Shown here: positions 15,133 through 23,171 of the stretch, in pieces
How positions within the stretch are numbered: the stretch's first letter is position 1
How the letters are laid out: each line of letters starts with the position of its first letter
Assembly (NCBI RefSeq): GCF_022370635.2
Contig: NZ_CP092362.2
Location: 3,844,001-3,908,000, forward strand
Direction of reading: 5' to 3'
DNA: 64,000 nucleotides
Source: Mycolicibacterium crocinum
GTDB lineage: Bacteria; Actinomycetota; Actinomycetes; Mycobacteriales; Mycobacteriaceae
Notes under the pieces: generated by a model
What the model was told of the DNA's origin: nothing
The model's input: only the letters and a program-made list of their open reading frames with translations
Databases searched by the model: none
Position numbers and translations under genes: made by a program

Positions 15133-16416
15133 ATGAGTAGCGACGTGGGCAGTACAACGCGGCCCTGGCTGGTCGCCGGGTGGCGGGTTTCCCAGGTCGC
15201 GATCGTTGCGCTGGGCATCTACGCAGGCTGGTTGCTGTTCGGCCACATCCCCTACCGCATCGACATCGAGGTCTACCGGATGGGCGGCCAGGCGTGGCTG
15301 CACGGTCAGTCGCTGTATTCCGGCGACGCGACCTTCCGCACCACCGTCGGGCTGGGCCTGCCGTTCACCTATCCCCCGCTCGCGGCGATCGTGTTCAGTC
15401 CGTTCGCCTGGGTGTCGCTGTCGGCGGCCAGCGTGATCATCACGGTCATCACCCTGGTGCTGGTGCTGGTGAGCACCTGGATCGTGCTGACCCGCCTGGA
15501 GGTGTGGCAGGACTCGGCGCTCACCCGGGAGCCTGCGTGGCTGCGTCGGGCCTGGCTGTCAGCGGGAATCGTGGCGCTGGCGGTGATGTATCTGGAACCG
15601 ATCGACGCCAACTTCGCGTTCGGTCAGATCAACGTCGTGCTGATGACGCTGGTGATCGCCGATTGCGTACCGCGCCGGACGCCGTGGCCGCGCGGGATGC
15701 TGCTCGGGGTGGCGATCGCGCTGAAGCTGACCCCAGCGGTGTTCCTGCTGTACTTCGTGCTGCGCCGCGACGGCCGCGCCGCCCTGACCGCGGCAGGCGC
15801 TTTCGTCGCAGCCAGCCTGCTGGGTTGCGCGTTGGCCTGGCGGGACTCGTTGGAGTACTGGACCACCACGATCCGGCACACCGACCGCATCGGCAGCGCC
15901 GCACTGAACACCAACCAGAACATCGCCGGGGCGCTGGCGCGGCTGGGCCTGGACAAGAGCACCCACTTCGTCCTGTGGACGCTGGCCTGCTTCGCGGTCC
16001 TGGCCCTGACGGTCTGGGCGGTCCGCCGCGTGTTGGCCGCGGGGGAACCGACGCTGGCGCTGATGTGCGTGGCCCTGTTCGGGCTGGTGGTGTCGCCGGT
16101 CTCGTGGTCGCACCACTGGGTGTGGGCGCTGCCGACCGTGCTCACCGCCGCCGTGGCCGCCTATCGACGGCGCAATATCGCCCTGGGCCTGGTGACCGCC
16201 GTCGGCGTGGCACTGATGGTGTGGATTCCGCTGGAGCTGCTGCCCCAGCATCACGAGGAGACGGCGTCGTGGTGGCGCCAGCTGCTGGGGATGTCGTACG
16301 TCTGGTGGGCGCTGGCGGTGATCGTCGTCGCGGGGTTGACGGTGATCACCCCGATCGCTAACCGGCGGCGGTCTCCGGGATCCGCGCCGGTGGCTGACCT
16401 GGTCCACCCTGCTTAG
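15133..16416 (+). CDS. mptC: Alpha-(1->2)-mannosyltransferase (Rv2181-like)
   Basis: 427-residue polytopic GT-C enzyme (GT87 family). Visible are the acidic loop YRIDIEVYRMGGQAWLHGQSLY after helix one, GLPFTYPPLAAI and GVAIALKLTPAVFLLYFVLRRD, hallmarks of this group. In M. tuberculosis Rv2181 adds alpha-1,2 mannose branches to lipomannan and the mannan core of lipoarabinomannan. ATG 15133; TAGTCT at 15117-15122 is a likely -10 giving a very short leader. The end overlaps the convergent acyltransferase gene by 59 bases. Confidence 0.88.
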   Translation: MSSDVGSTTRPWLVAGWRVSQVAIVALGIYAGWLLFGHIPYRIDIEVYRMGGQAWLHGQSLYSGDATFRTTVGLGLPFTYPPLAAIVFSPFAWVSLSAASVIITVITLVLVLVSTWIVLTRLEVWQDSALTREPAWLRRAWLSAGIVALAVMYLEPIDANFAFGQINVVLMTLVIADCVPRRTPWPRGMLLGVAIALKLTPAVFLLYFVLRRDGRAALTAAGAFVAASLLGCALAWRDSLEYWTTTIRHTDRIGSAALNTNQNIAGALARLGLDKSTHFVLWTLACFAVLALTVWAVRRVLAAGEPTLALMCVALFGLVVSPVSWSHHWVWALPTVLTAAVAAYRRRNIALGLVTAVGVALMVWIPLELLPQHHEETASWWRQLLGMSYVWWALAVIVVAGLTVITPIANRRRSPGSAPVADLVHPA

Positions 16417-17101
16417 GGTCCGCGGGGGCCTCGCTGTTCTTCAGCGTCGCGGCGTAGATGTCGACGTACTCCTGACCGGAGAGTTCCATCAGCTCGTACA
16501 TCACCTCGTCGATGACGGCCCGCTCGATGAACCGGTTACCGGCCAGGCCGTCGAACCGGGAGAAATCCATCGGCTTGCCGAAGCGGACCGTCACGCGTCC
16601 GAAGCGCCACATCTTCGATCCCGGCGGGTTCACGACGTCGGTTCCGATCATCGCGACCGGAATCACCGGAACCTGGGTTTCCAGGGCCAGACGGGCCAGC
16701 CCGGTCTTGCCCTTGTAGAGCCGGCCGTCCGGGGACCGGGTGCCCTCGGGGTACATCCCCATCAACTTGCCCTGCGACAGCAGGCGCTGGGCGGTGGTCA
16801 GCGCCGCCTGCGCGGCGTCGGCGTCGGTGCGGTCGATGGGGACCTGGCCGGCCACCGTGTAGAACCACCGGGTGAACCAGCCCTTGATGCCGGTGCCGGT
16901 GAAATATTCGGCCTTGGCCAGGAAGGTGATCCGCCGCCGGACCACCAGCGGGAGGTAGAAGCTGTCCGCCACCGCGAGGTGGTTGCTGGCCAAGATTGCC
17001 GGGCCGTTGGTCGGAACGTGTTCCAGCCCTTCGACTTTGGGTCTACCCAGCAATGACAGCAACGGCCCCATGAAGATGTACTTGAACAGCCAGTACCACA
17101 T
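16358..17101 (-). CDS. 1-acylglycerol-3-phosphate acyltransferase (PlsC-like, Rv2182c)
   Basis: 247 residues. PlsC family: motif I NHLAVADSF (H-x4-D, about residues 41-49), motif III MYPEGTRSPDG (about 130) and motif IV region VIPVAMIG. It should acylate lysophosphatidate or a related glycerolipid at the inner membrane; the N-terminal hydrophobic WYWLFKYIFMGPLL anchors it. It follows the small Rv2183c-type gene by 77 bases, at the downstream end of a minus-strand run that contains an ArsA-like ATPase and two SRPBCC proteins. Confidence 0.9.
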   Translation of the reverse strand: MWYWLFKYIFMGPLLSLLGRPKVEGLEHVPTNGPAILASNHLAVADSFYLPLVVRRRITFLAKAEYFTGTGIKGWFTRWFYTVAGQVPIDRTDADAAQAALTTAQRLLSQGKLMGMYPEGTRSPDGRLYKGKTGLARLALETQVPVIPVAMIGTDVVNPPGSKMWRFGRVTVRFGKPMDFSRFDGLAGNRFIERAVIDEVMYELMELSGQEYVDIYAATLKNSEAPADPKQGGPGQPPARIPETAAG

Positions 17102-17178
17102 GGAGCCTCCCGATCACCTACGCGCTTTCGTGCAACTGTACCCAGGCCAGCGAAGACCGACCACAGGTCGCGGTGGTC

Positions 17179-17553
17179 TCAGTCCTCGACGCTGACCGGA
17201 ATGTGTTGATAGCGGCTGGTCGGGTGTTCCGGCGAATCCGGATCGGGCGGAGGCGGCGGTGGGCCGTCCGGCCCGGGCGGGGGGCCTGTCCCTGGCCCGT
17301 CCTCGGCGATGACCGCCCGGATCATCGTGACCAGCGCCACACTGTGCTCGGCAACCACCGTCAGCAGTGGATGCTGCTCGCCATTGACCAGCGCGGCCAG
17401 CGCACACACCGGGCACCAGACCTGCTGGCACTTGCCCTGCCCGCCACCGGACGCCATCGCGGCACCGGCCCGCACCGCCGGGTCGAGCCGGTCCAGAATG
17501 GCCTGGGCCAGCGCGCGCAGTTCGGGCCCCAGGTCGGGATGCGGGCCATTCAC
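17179..17553 (-). CDS. Small Cys-motif protein (Rv2183c-like)
   Basis: 124 residues, unknown function. It carries CQQVWCPVCALAALV (about residues 43-57), three cysteines with a CPVC pair as in small metal sites, in a helical N-terminal half. The C-terminal third is a Pro/Asp/Gly-rich low-complexity tail. The GTG start overlaps the TGA of the ArsA-like gene by four bases (GTGA), so the two are probably made together. Conserved in synteny in mycobacteria. Confidence 0.8.
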   Translation of the reverse strand: MNGPHPDLGPELRALAQAILDRLDPAVRAGAAMASGGGQGKCQQVWCPVCALAALVNGEQHPLLTVVAEHSVALVTMIRAVIAEDGPGTGPPPGPDGPPPPPPDPDSPEHPTSRYQHIPVSVED

Positions 17554-18803
17554 GCGGGCCACACCTCCGGGTTGGGTCGAAAGCGCACGGTGAGTTCGGT
17601 ACCGCGCAGCGCCGCATCCACCACGATGCACCGCCGCAGAACCGACGCCAGCCGTACCCGGCGTCGCATCCCCGCGGCGCCGATGATCAGGTCGTCGTCG
17701 ACCCGGCCCAGCGTCAGCGAGCCCGGATCGATTTGCGGCAACTCTAGCCGCATGCGGTAGACGGCTTCGAGTCCCGAGCCCGATTCACGGTCCACCACGG
17801 GCTTCAACGGCCCGGGCGGCGCCGAACCGTCGCGGCGCCGGACACTGTCGAGCAATTGTCCGAGCGCCTTGGGTCCGATCGGCTCGCCGGCCAGATGCGG
17901 CGCGAGCACCAGTTGCACGTCACCGATCGCGGCGGTGAGTTCGTCGAGCACCGTTTGCTGTTCGGAGATTCGCTCGGCATACCAGCCGAACGCCGGATGG
18001 TCCGGCAGGTTGCGGTACTCGTACGAATCATCCTGAAGCAGAACCTGATTCACGATCAGTTCGGCGACCTGCACGCCCATCAACACCAGCGAGCCGAGCG
18101 TGCGGACCGCCTCGGCGGCCACCACCCGTTCGGCGGTCAGCACCAGGTGGGCGCTGACCCGCTCGGCATCGGTGAGCAGTGCGGACAGTCCTTCGACGGC
18201 TCCGCTGATGCCCTCGACGACCGCCACGGTGGCCGCGGCGTGCGCCCCGTCCACGGCGGCACTGAGGCGGCGATGCCGGGGCCAGGCCCGCTCGACGTAC
18301 ATCGCGAAGGTGGCCGGCAGGGTCAGCATCCGCATCGCGTCGGCGGTCGAGGCGCAGTCCACGACGACGTAGTCCCACTGGCCGGAGTCGGCCAGCTTGG
18401 CCACCTCGGCCAGCCCGAGCACCTCCTGGATTCCGGGCAGTGCCGAAAGCTCTTCCGGAGCAACATCTTTGAGGTCAGAGTCGGGGAACCTGGCGGCTAG
18501 TACCGGCGCGATCGCGCGCCAACGGTCCTCCAACAGCGCCAGGGTGTCCAGGGCCAGCGCGTCGAGATGGCCGCCGGCGGAGTCGTCGGTGCCCTCCTCG
18601 GTGAGGATCCGGACCGGCTCTCGGGTTCCGGTCGGCGGGACGGCGACGCCGAGCACATCGCCCAGCGAATGAGCCTGATCGGTGGACACGGCCAGCACCC
18701 GCTGCCCGGCCAAGGCCGCCCGGACCGCCGTCGCCGAGGCCAGCGTCGACTTACCCACGCCGCCTTTGCCGACGAAGAAACTGATCCGTGCCCGATCAGT
18801 CAC
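17550..18803 (-). CDS. ArsA/Get3-like P-loop ATPase (Rv2184c-like)
   Basis: 417 residues. The deviant Walker A FFVGKGGVGKST (about residues 9-20) with the signature Lys is that of the ArsA/Get3/MinD class; DYVVVDCAST is the switch II/Walker B region. The C-terminal part (LRGTELTVRF and flanks) looks like the small HSP20-like domain often attached to actinobacterial ArsA proteins. No Cys-rich arsenite site is evident, so arsenic transport is unlikely and a membrane-protein or lipid-related role is more plausible. Starts at GTG directly after the SRPBCC gene stop with no gap. Confidence 0.85.
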   Translation of the reverse strand: MTDRARISFFVGKGGVGKSTLASATAVRAALAGQRVLAVSTDQAHSLGDVLGVAVPPTGTREPVRILTEEGTDDSAGGHLDALALDTLALLEDRWRAIAPVLAARFPDSDLKDVAPEELSALPGIQEVLGLAEVAKLADSGQWDYVVVDCASTADAMRMLTLPATFAMYVERAWPRHRRLSAAVDGAHAAATVAVVEGISGAVEGLSALLTDAERVSAHLVLTAERVVAAEAVRTLGSLVLMGVQVAELIVNQVLLQDDSYEYRNLPDHPAFGWYAERISEQQTVLDELTAAIGDVQLVLAPHLAGEPIGPKALGQLLDSVRRRDGSAPPGPLKPVVDRESGSGLEAVYRMRLELPQIDPGSLTLGRVDDDLIIGAAGMRRRVRLASVLRRCIVVDAALRGTELTVRFRPNPEVWPA

Positions 18804-19238
18804 TCAGCCCTCGACCCGTTTCTTCAGGTCCTTGAGCGCGGTATCGGTCAGCCGTCGCTCGGCCTTGCGCTTGAGCAGCCCGATCATCGGGATCATCAGA
18901 TCCACGGACAGCTCGTAGGTGACATCGGTACCAGAACCTTTGGGTTGCAACGTGTATGCGCCATCGAGTGCGTGCAAAAGCGAGCTCGAAACCAGGGACC
19001 AGCGCACCGACTTGCGATCGGCCGGCCAGTCGTAGGACAACACCATGGTGTCTTTGAGGACGGCGGCGTCCAGAACCAGCTTGGCGGTCAGCGGATAACC
19101 GGAATCGTCGGAGGTGAGAACTTCGGTCTCCTTGTATTCCGATACCCACTGCGGATACGACCCGATATCGGCGATGACGTCCATCACGGTGCGGGGATCC
19201 GCGTCGATGTAGATGGTCTGCGCCGTCTTGTCCGCCAC
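18804..19238 (-). CDS. SRPBCC/START-like protein (Rv2185c-like)
   Basis: 144 residues of the polyketide cyclase/START fold: TIYIDADPRTVMDVIADIGSYPQWV at the N-terminus and DLMIPMIGLLKRKAERRL in the long C-terminal helix that closes the hydrophobic cavity. Such proteins bind lipids or other hydrophobic ligands; the ligand is unknown. Start GTG 19238 reproduces the N-terminus and length of Rv2185c. Its TGA abuts the GTG of the ArsA-like ATPase. A possible -10 (TAGGGT) lies about 60 bases upstream. Confidence 0.88.
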   Translation of the reverse strand: MADKTAQTIYIDADPRTVMDVIADIGSYPQWVSEYKETEVLTSDDSGYPLTAKLVLDAAVLKDTMVLSYDWPADRKSVRWSLVSSSLLHALDGAYTLQPKGSGTDVTYELSVDLMIPMIGLLKRKAERRLTDTALKDLKKRVEG

Positions 19239-19333
19239 TGTTGCCCATTCCCATCGCTTGCACTGCGTGACCTCGTGAGGGTCCGCTCCCTCGGCCACAA
19301 AGGTACCCTACCGCCGAAGGGTCTGACCTGATA

Positions 19334-19723
19334 TCAGATGCCGGGTGCGACGCCCACGGGACGGGACGCCTCCAGCGTGGATTTCACTTCGAAGGCCATC
19401 CGTTTTCCGGCCACCCGGCGCTGATGCGTCAGTTTGGCGAGGTTCATCTTGGCCAGCTGCCAGGCCGCCACCCCGGAGGGCTCGGCGTGCAGAAAGTAGT
19501 GCAGCAGCACGCCGTCGAGCACCGGCTCGAGCCAGATCTCCATGGTGCCGGTCAGGGGGCCGGTGACCGTCCAGCGCACGCCCTTGTCGGCGCGGTCCTC
19601 GACGACCTCGAGCCGCAGGTCCGGCCACCACCGCCGCCAGCTCGCCCGGTCCGCGACCGCACGCCCGACGGCCGCCGGATCAGCCGCGACGAACGTCTCG
19701 TCCGCGACCTGGATGCTGTTCAT
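19334..19723 (-). CDS. SRPBCC-like protein (Rv2186c-like)
   Basis: 129 residues, same length as Rv2186c. N-terminal IQVADETFVAADPAAVGRAVAD followed by WWPDLRL and a beta-rich centre suggests a second START-type fold next to the first. Ligand and function unknown. It precedes the Rv2185c homologue by 95 bases on the same strand and is divergent from fadD15, whose start is 65 bases away. Confidence 0.82.
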   Translation of the reverse strand: MNSIQVADETFVAADPAAVGRAVADRASWRRWWPDLRLEVVEDRADKGVRWTVTGPLTGTMEIWLEPVLDGVLLHYFLHAEPSGVAAWQLAKMNLAKLTHQRRVAGKRMAFEVKSTLEASRPVGVAPGI

Positions 19724-19776
19724 GCCAACAGCTTCACATATCGGGTCCGAGCGCGGGCCGCCTGCCCGCCGGTGAC

Positions 19777-19782
19777 TAGGCT
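19777..19782 (+). promoter_or_regulatory. -10 element of fadD15, leaderless layout
   Basis: TAGGCT, six bases, ATG at 19789. Confidence 0.7.
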
Positions 19783-19788
19783 GTTGAC

Positions 19789-21588
19789 ATGCGTGAGTAC
19801 AGCGTTCCGGCGGCGTTCACCGTCGGTGAGCACGACAATGTCGTCAGCTCGGTGTACGACCACGAGCGCACGGACCCGACCTATGTGATCGCCCAGCGGC
19901 AAGTCGACGGCGGCTGGACGGACGTGACGTGCGCCGAGGTCGCCGCCCAGATCCGCTCGGCGGCGCTGGGATTGATCGCCGAAGGCGTACAGCCCGGTGA
20001 CCGGGTGGCGATCCTGTCCGCGACCCGTTACGAGTGGGTGATTCTCGACTACGCGATCCTGTCGGTCGGCGGGGTGACCGTGCCCATCTACGAGACGTCG
20101 TCGACCGATCAGGTCCGCTGGGTGCTTGAGGATTCCGGTGCCGTGCTGGTCTTCACCGAGACCGAGGCGCATGCGCAGATGGTCAAGGAACTCCACGACG
20201 AGTTGCCCGCCCTGCGCAAGACGCTGCGGATCGAGTCCGCGGGCCTGAGCGCGCTCGACGAGCTGGCGCAGGCCGCCGAAGGCACTGATCCGGCGGAACT
20301 GGAGCGCCGATTGGCGGCGTTGCGGTCGGCCGACCCGGCGACCCTGATCTACACGTCGGGCACCACCGGCCGGCCCAAGGGTGTCCAGCTGACCCACGCC
20401 AATCTTCTCTACGAAACCCGCGGCACGACAGCGTGTTTCCCGACGCTGCTGCGTCAGCACGAGCGGCTGCTGGTCTTTCTGCCACTGGCACACGTGCTGG
20501 CCCGTGCCCTGTCGATGACGGCGTTCGCCAACAAGGTGACGCTCGGCTACACCAGCGACATCAAGAACTTGGTGCCGATGCTGCAGGCCTTCAAGCCGAC
20601 CATTGTGGTGTCGGTGCCCCGGGTGTTCGAAAAGGTCTACAACACAGCCGAATTGAACGCCCGCAACAGTGGGCGGGCGCCGGTCTTCGAGCTGGCCGTC
20701 AAGACCGCGATCGCCTACAGCGAGGCGTTGGAGAACGGTGGGCCCAACCTGCTGCTGAAGCTCAGCCACGCCGTGTTCGACCGGTTGGTCTACGGCAAGC
20801 TGCGGGCCGCCCTCGGCGGCGACTGTCATGCCGCGATCTCCGGCGGCGCGCCGCTGGGCAAGCGGCTGGGCCACTTCTACCGCGGGGCCGGGCTGTCGAT
20901 CTACGAGGGCTACGGGCTGACCGAGACCAGCGCGGCGATCACGGTGAACCGGATCGGCGAGCTCAAGGTCGGCACCGTCGGAAAGCTGGTGCCGGGCAAC
21001 AGTATGGCGGTCGCCCAGGACGGCGAGTTACTGGTCAAGGGCGGCGTCGTGTTCCACGGCTACTGGCGCAACGAGAAGGCGACCAGCGAGGCGATCGTCG
21101 ACGGCTGGTTCCACACCGGCGATCTGGCGAGCGTGGACGCCGACGGGTTCGTGTCGATCACCGGCCGCAAGAAGGAGATCATCGTCACCGCGGGCGGTAA
21201 GAACGTCGCCCCCGCAGTGCTCGAGGACGCCCTGCGCGCCCATCCCCTGATCAGCCAGGCGATGGCCGTCGGCGACAACCAGCCGTTCATCGGCGCCCTG
21301 ATCGCGATCGATCCCGAGGCGTTCGACGCATGGAAGAGCCAGCACGGCAAGGCCGCCAGCGCGTCCGTCGGCGATTTGCGCGAGGATCCCGATCTGATCG
21401 CCGAGATCGAGCTCGCCGTGAAGGACGCCAATCAGCATGTGTCCCATGCGGAATCGATCCGCAAGTTCCGGATCCTGCCGTGCGACTTCACCGTGCAGAC
21501 CGGTGAACTGACCCCAACCCTGAAGGTCAAGCGCAATGTGGTGGCGGAACGGTTCGCCGACGAGATCGGAGCGATCTATGCGAAATAG
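19789..21588 (+). CDS. fadD15: Long-chain fatty acid-CoA ligase FadD15
   Basis: 599-residue adenylate-forming enzyme that activates long-chain fatty acids with ATP and CoA. P-loop LIYTSGTTGRPKGV (about 184-197), YEGYGLTETSAAI (A5 motif), GWFHTGDLA with the ribose-binding Asp, and the hinge ITGRKKEIIVTAGGKNV are all intact. The catalytic Lys lies in LTPTLKVKRN near the end. Orthologue of Rv2187. The last 11 bases overlap the start of the secreted protein gene that follows. Confidence 0.95.
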   Translation: MREYSVPAAFTVGEHDNVVSSVYDHERTDPTYVIAQRQVDGGWTDVTCAEVAAQIRSAALGLIAEGVQPGDRVAILSATRYEWVILDYAILSVGGVTVPIYETSSTDQVRWVLEDSGAVLVFTETEAHAQMVKELHDELPALRKTLRIESAGLSALDELAQAAEGTDPAELERRLAALRSADPATLIYTSGTTGRPKGVQLTHANLLYETRGTTACFPTLLRQHERLLVFLPLAHVLARALSMTAFANKVTLGYTSDIKNLVPMLQAFKPTIVVSVPRVFEKVYNTAELNARNSGRAPVFELAVKTAIAYSEALENGGPNLLLKLSHAVFDRLVYGKLRAALGGDCHAAISGGAPLGKRLGHFYRGAGLSIYEGYGLTETSAAITVNRIGELKVGTVGKLVPGNSMAVAQDGELLVKGGVVFHGYWRNEKATSEAIVDGWFHTGDLASVDADGFVSITGRKKEIIVTAGGKNVAPAVLEDALRAHPLISQAMAVGDNQPFIGALIAIDPEAFDAWKSQHGKAASASVGDLREDPDLIAEIELAVKDANQHVSHAESIRKFRILPCDFTVQTGELTPTLKVKRNVVAERFADEIGAIYAK

Positions 21589-22045
21589 GTGCGTGGTTGC
21601 CGGTGCCGTGGGCGTGCTCGCGGCGTCTGTCTTCGGCTACGGTGTCGCATCGGCCGATCCGTATGCCGGCGAGACCTACGGTGACGCAGCCAGCTCGCTG
21701 AGCGGTGCGGGGATGACCGTCGTCGTCGGCGGTCGGGTCGGCTCCGACCTGCCCACCGAGAAATGCACCGTCACCCGATCGCAGAAGGCGCCGTGGGTGA
21801 AGGGCGACAGCTTCCAACCGGTGAACAACACCATGCTGCTGTTCCTGAACTGCAACCAGGCCGTCGCGTCGGCGGGCAAGCCAGGTAACTCCGCGGCCAG
21901 CCCGGAAGGCCAGCAGGCGCTCAAAGACGAGCGGGCGTACGAGTGGAAGAGCACGACCGAAGAGGGCGCCCAGTGGTGCGCGGAGAACATGAAGGCGCAC
22001 CCGGACTGGAATTCCTCAGCGTGGGCCGGCTGCCCCGGCACCTAG
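21578..22045 (+). CDS. Small secreted protein with four cysteines
   Basis: 155 residues; not recognised as a named family. A clear Sec signal peptide (basic start, hydrophobic core, ASA cleavage before DPYAGETYG, about residue 26) leaves a mature protein of about 129 residues with four cysteines, enough for two disulfides. The ATG at 21578 lies inside the end of fadD15 and would be translated by coupling. It replaces nothing known at this site in M. tuberculosis, where pimB' follows fadD15. The end overlaps the convergent acyltransferase by 30 bases. Confidence 0.72.
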   Translation: MRNRCVVAGAVGVLAASVFGYGVASADPYAGETYGDAASSLSGAGMTVVVGGRVGSDLPTEKCTVTRSQKAPWVKGDSFQPVNNTMLLFLNCNQAVASAGKPGNSAASPEGQQALKDERAYEWKSTTEEGAQWCAENMKAHPDWNSSAWAGCPGT

Positions 22046-23140
22046 CCGCAGGCCGGTGAGCCAGTTCAGCAGCCAGGCCAGCGGGATCGTGACGGCCAGC
22101 GTCAACAGGTACAGACCGGCCAGCGAGCCGGTGAACAACGGCCAGCCCAGCACCGTGCCAAGGACGACGGCCATCACCAGCACATGCACCAGGAAGATTT
22201 CGTAAGAGATCTCGCCGAGCCAGACCATCGGCCCGCTGCTGAGCAGCCGGTCGGACAGGCCGCCTGCGGCCAGCGTCGGCGCTGCCACAACCAGCATCGC
22301 GATCACGGCGTAGAGCACTGCCTTGCTTAGCGGCTCCGCCACCGACACCGTGCTCAAGAACAGCGCCACCGCAACCGGGAGGATCAGCCCCGCCCGCCAG
22401 CGCACCCCCATCACCTGCAGCACCGCTACCGCCATCCCGCCGGCGAAGGCGGCCAGCTGCGCGGGCAGCCACATACCCGCCGAGTTGGGCAGCCAGTCGG
22501 TCGTCGTCAGCACGAACAGCCACAGCGGGCTGATCGCGGCCAGACCCGCCAGCCCGGCCAGCAACCGCGCCGGCTGCCACCGATCACCGCACACGACCAC
22601 CAGCAGCAGACAGGCCAGCAGCGGCAGCGCGACGTAGAAGGCTGCCTCGACGGCCAGACTCCAGGTCTGCGACAGCCCACGGTGCAGGTACGTCAGCAGA
22701 TAGTTGTCGGTGTAGATCTGCGTCAGCGTGAGGTGGCGGATGAGGCCGGACCAGCTCTGTCCGGGGTTGGGCCCGGTCGAATAGAAGATGTAGACGCCGT
22801 AGGCCACCAGCACGGTGACGACGTAGGCGGGCATCACCCGTCGCAGCCGCCGTCGGGCGTAGGCCCGCGTCGACGGCACCGCCGCCCCGTCGGCCGCCGC
22901 GACCACCCACGGGCGGAACAGCAGGTAGCCCGACAGCGCGAAGAAGATCGACACCCCGATCTCCAGGCGCGCCCACACCAGCCCGACGTAGCCGTGACTG
23001 AGCTTGCCCGTCGCGAACGCCGCGTGGGTGCCGACCACCAGCAGCGCCGCCACGGCGCGTAACCCGGTCAGCGACGCCAGCCGCCCACGCACCGGCTGCG
23101 ACTGGCCGCTGCGTTGGTCGAGAGCGGGGCCGGCCAGCAC
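22016..23140 (-). CDS. Acyltransferase 3 family membrane protein
   Basis: 374 residues with about ten membrane helices. Family hallmarks are the first-helix signature RLASLTGLRAVAALLVVGTHA with the catalytic His, SIFFALSGYLLFRPW, RRLRRVMPAYV and the TWSLAVEAAFY loop. These enzymes O-acylate sugars or lipids at the membrane (OafA/NodX group). Start GTG 23140 is favoured by TACCCT seven bases upstream; GTG 23092 is possible, but the conserved N-terminus fits either. It lies just downstream of pimB' on the same strand, so a PIM or other envelope glycolipid is a reasonable but unproved acceptor. Confidence 0.82.
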   Translation of the reverse strand: MLAGPALDQRSGQSQPVRGRLASLTGLRAVAALLVVGTHAAFATGKLSHGYVGLVWARLEIGVSIFFALSGYLLFRPWVVAAADGAAVPSTRAYARRRLRRVMPAYVVTVLVAYGVYIFYSTGPNPGQSWSGLIRHLTLTQIYTDNYLLTYLHRGLSQTWSLAVEAAFYVALPLLACLLLVVVCGDRWQPARLLAGLAGLAAISPLWLFVLTTTDWLPNSAGMWLPAQLAAFAGGMAVAVLQVMGVRWRAGLILPVAVALFLSTVSVAEPLSKAVLYAVIAMLVVAAPTLAAGGLSDRLLSSGPMVWLGEISYEIFLVHVLVMAVVLGTVLGWPLFTGSLAGLYLLTLAVTIPLAWLLNWLTGLRLGAGAAGPR

Positions 23141-23147
23141 GGTGGCG

Positions 23148-23153
23148 AGGGTA
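23148..23153 (-). promoter_or_regulatory. -10 element of acyltransferase 3 gene, leaderless layout
   Basis: TACCCT, seven bases, GTG at 23140. Confidence 0.5.
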
Positions 23154-23171
23154 GCTAACTGACCCGTGAAA

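Noticed and set aside
17016..17027. GGAACGTGTTCC as a second SOS box
   Set aside because: The half-sites are two bases apart instead of four and it lies inside the PlsC-like coding region.
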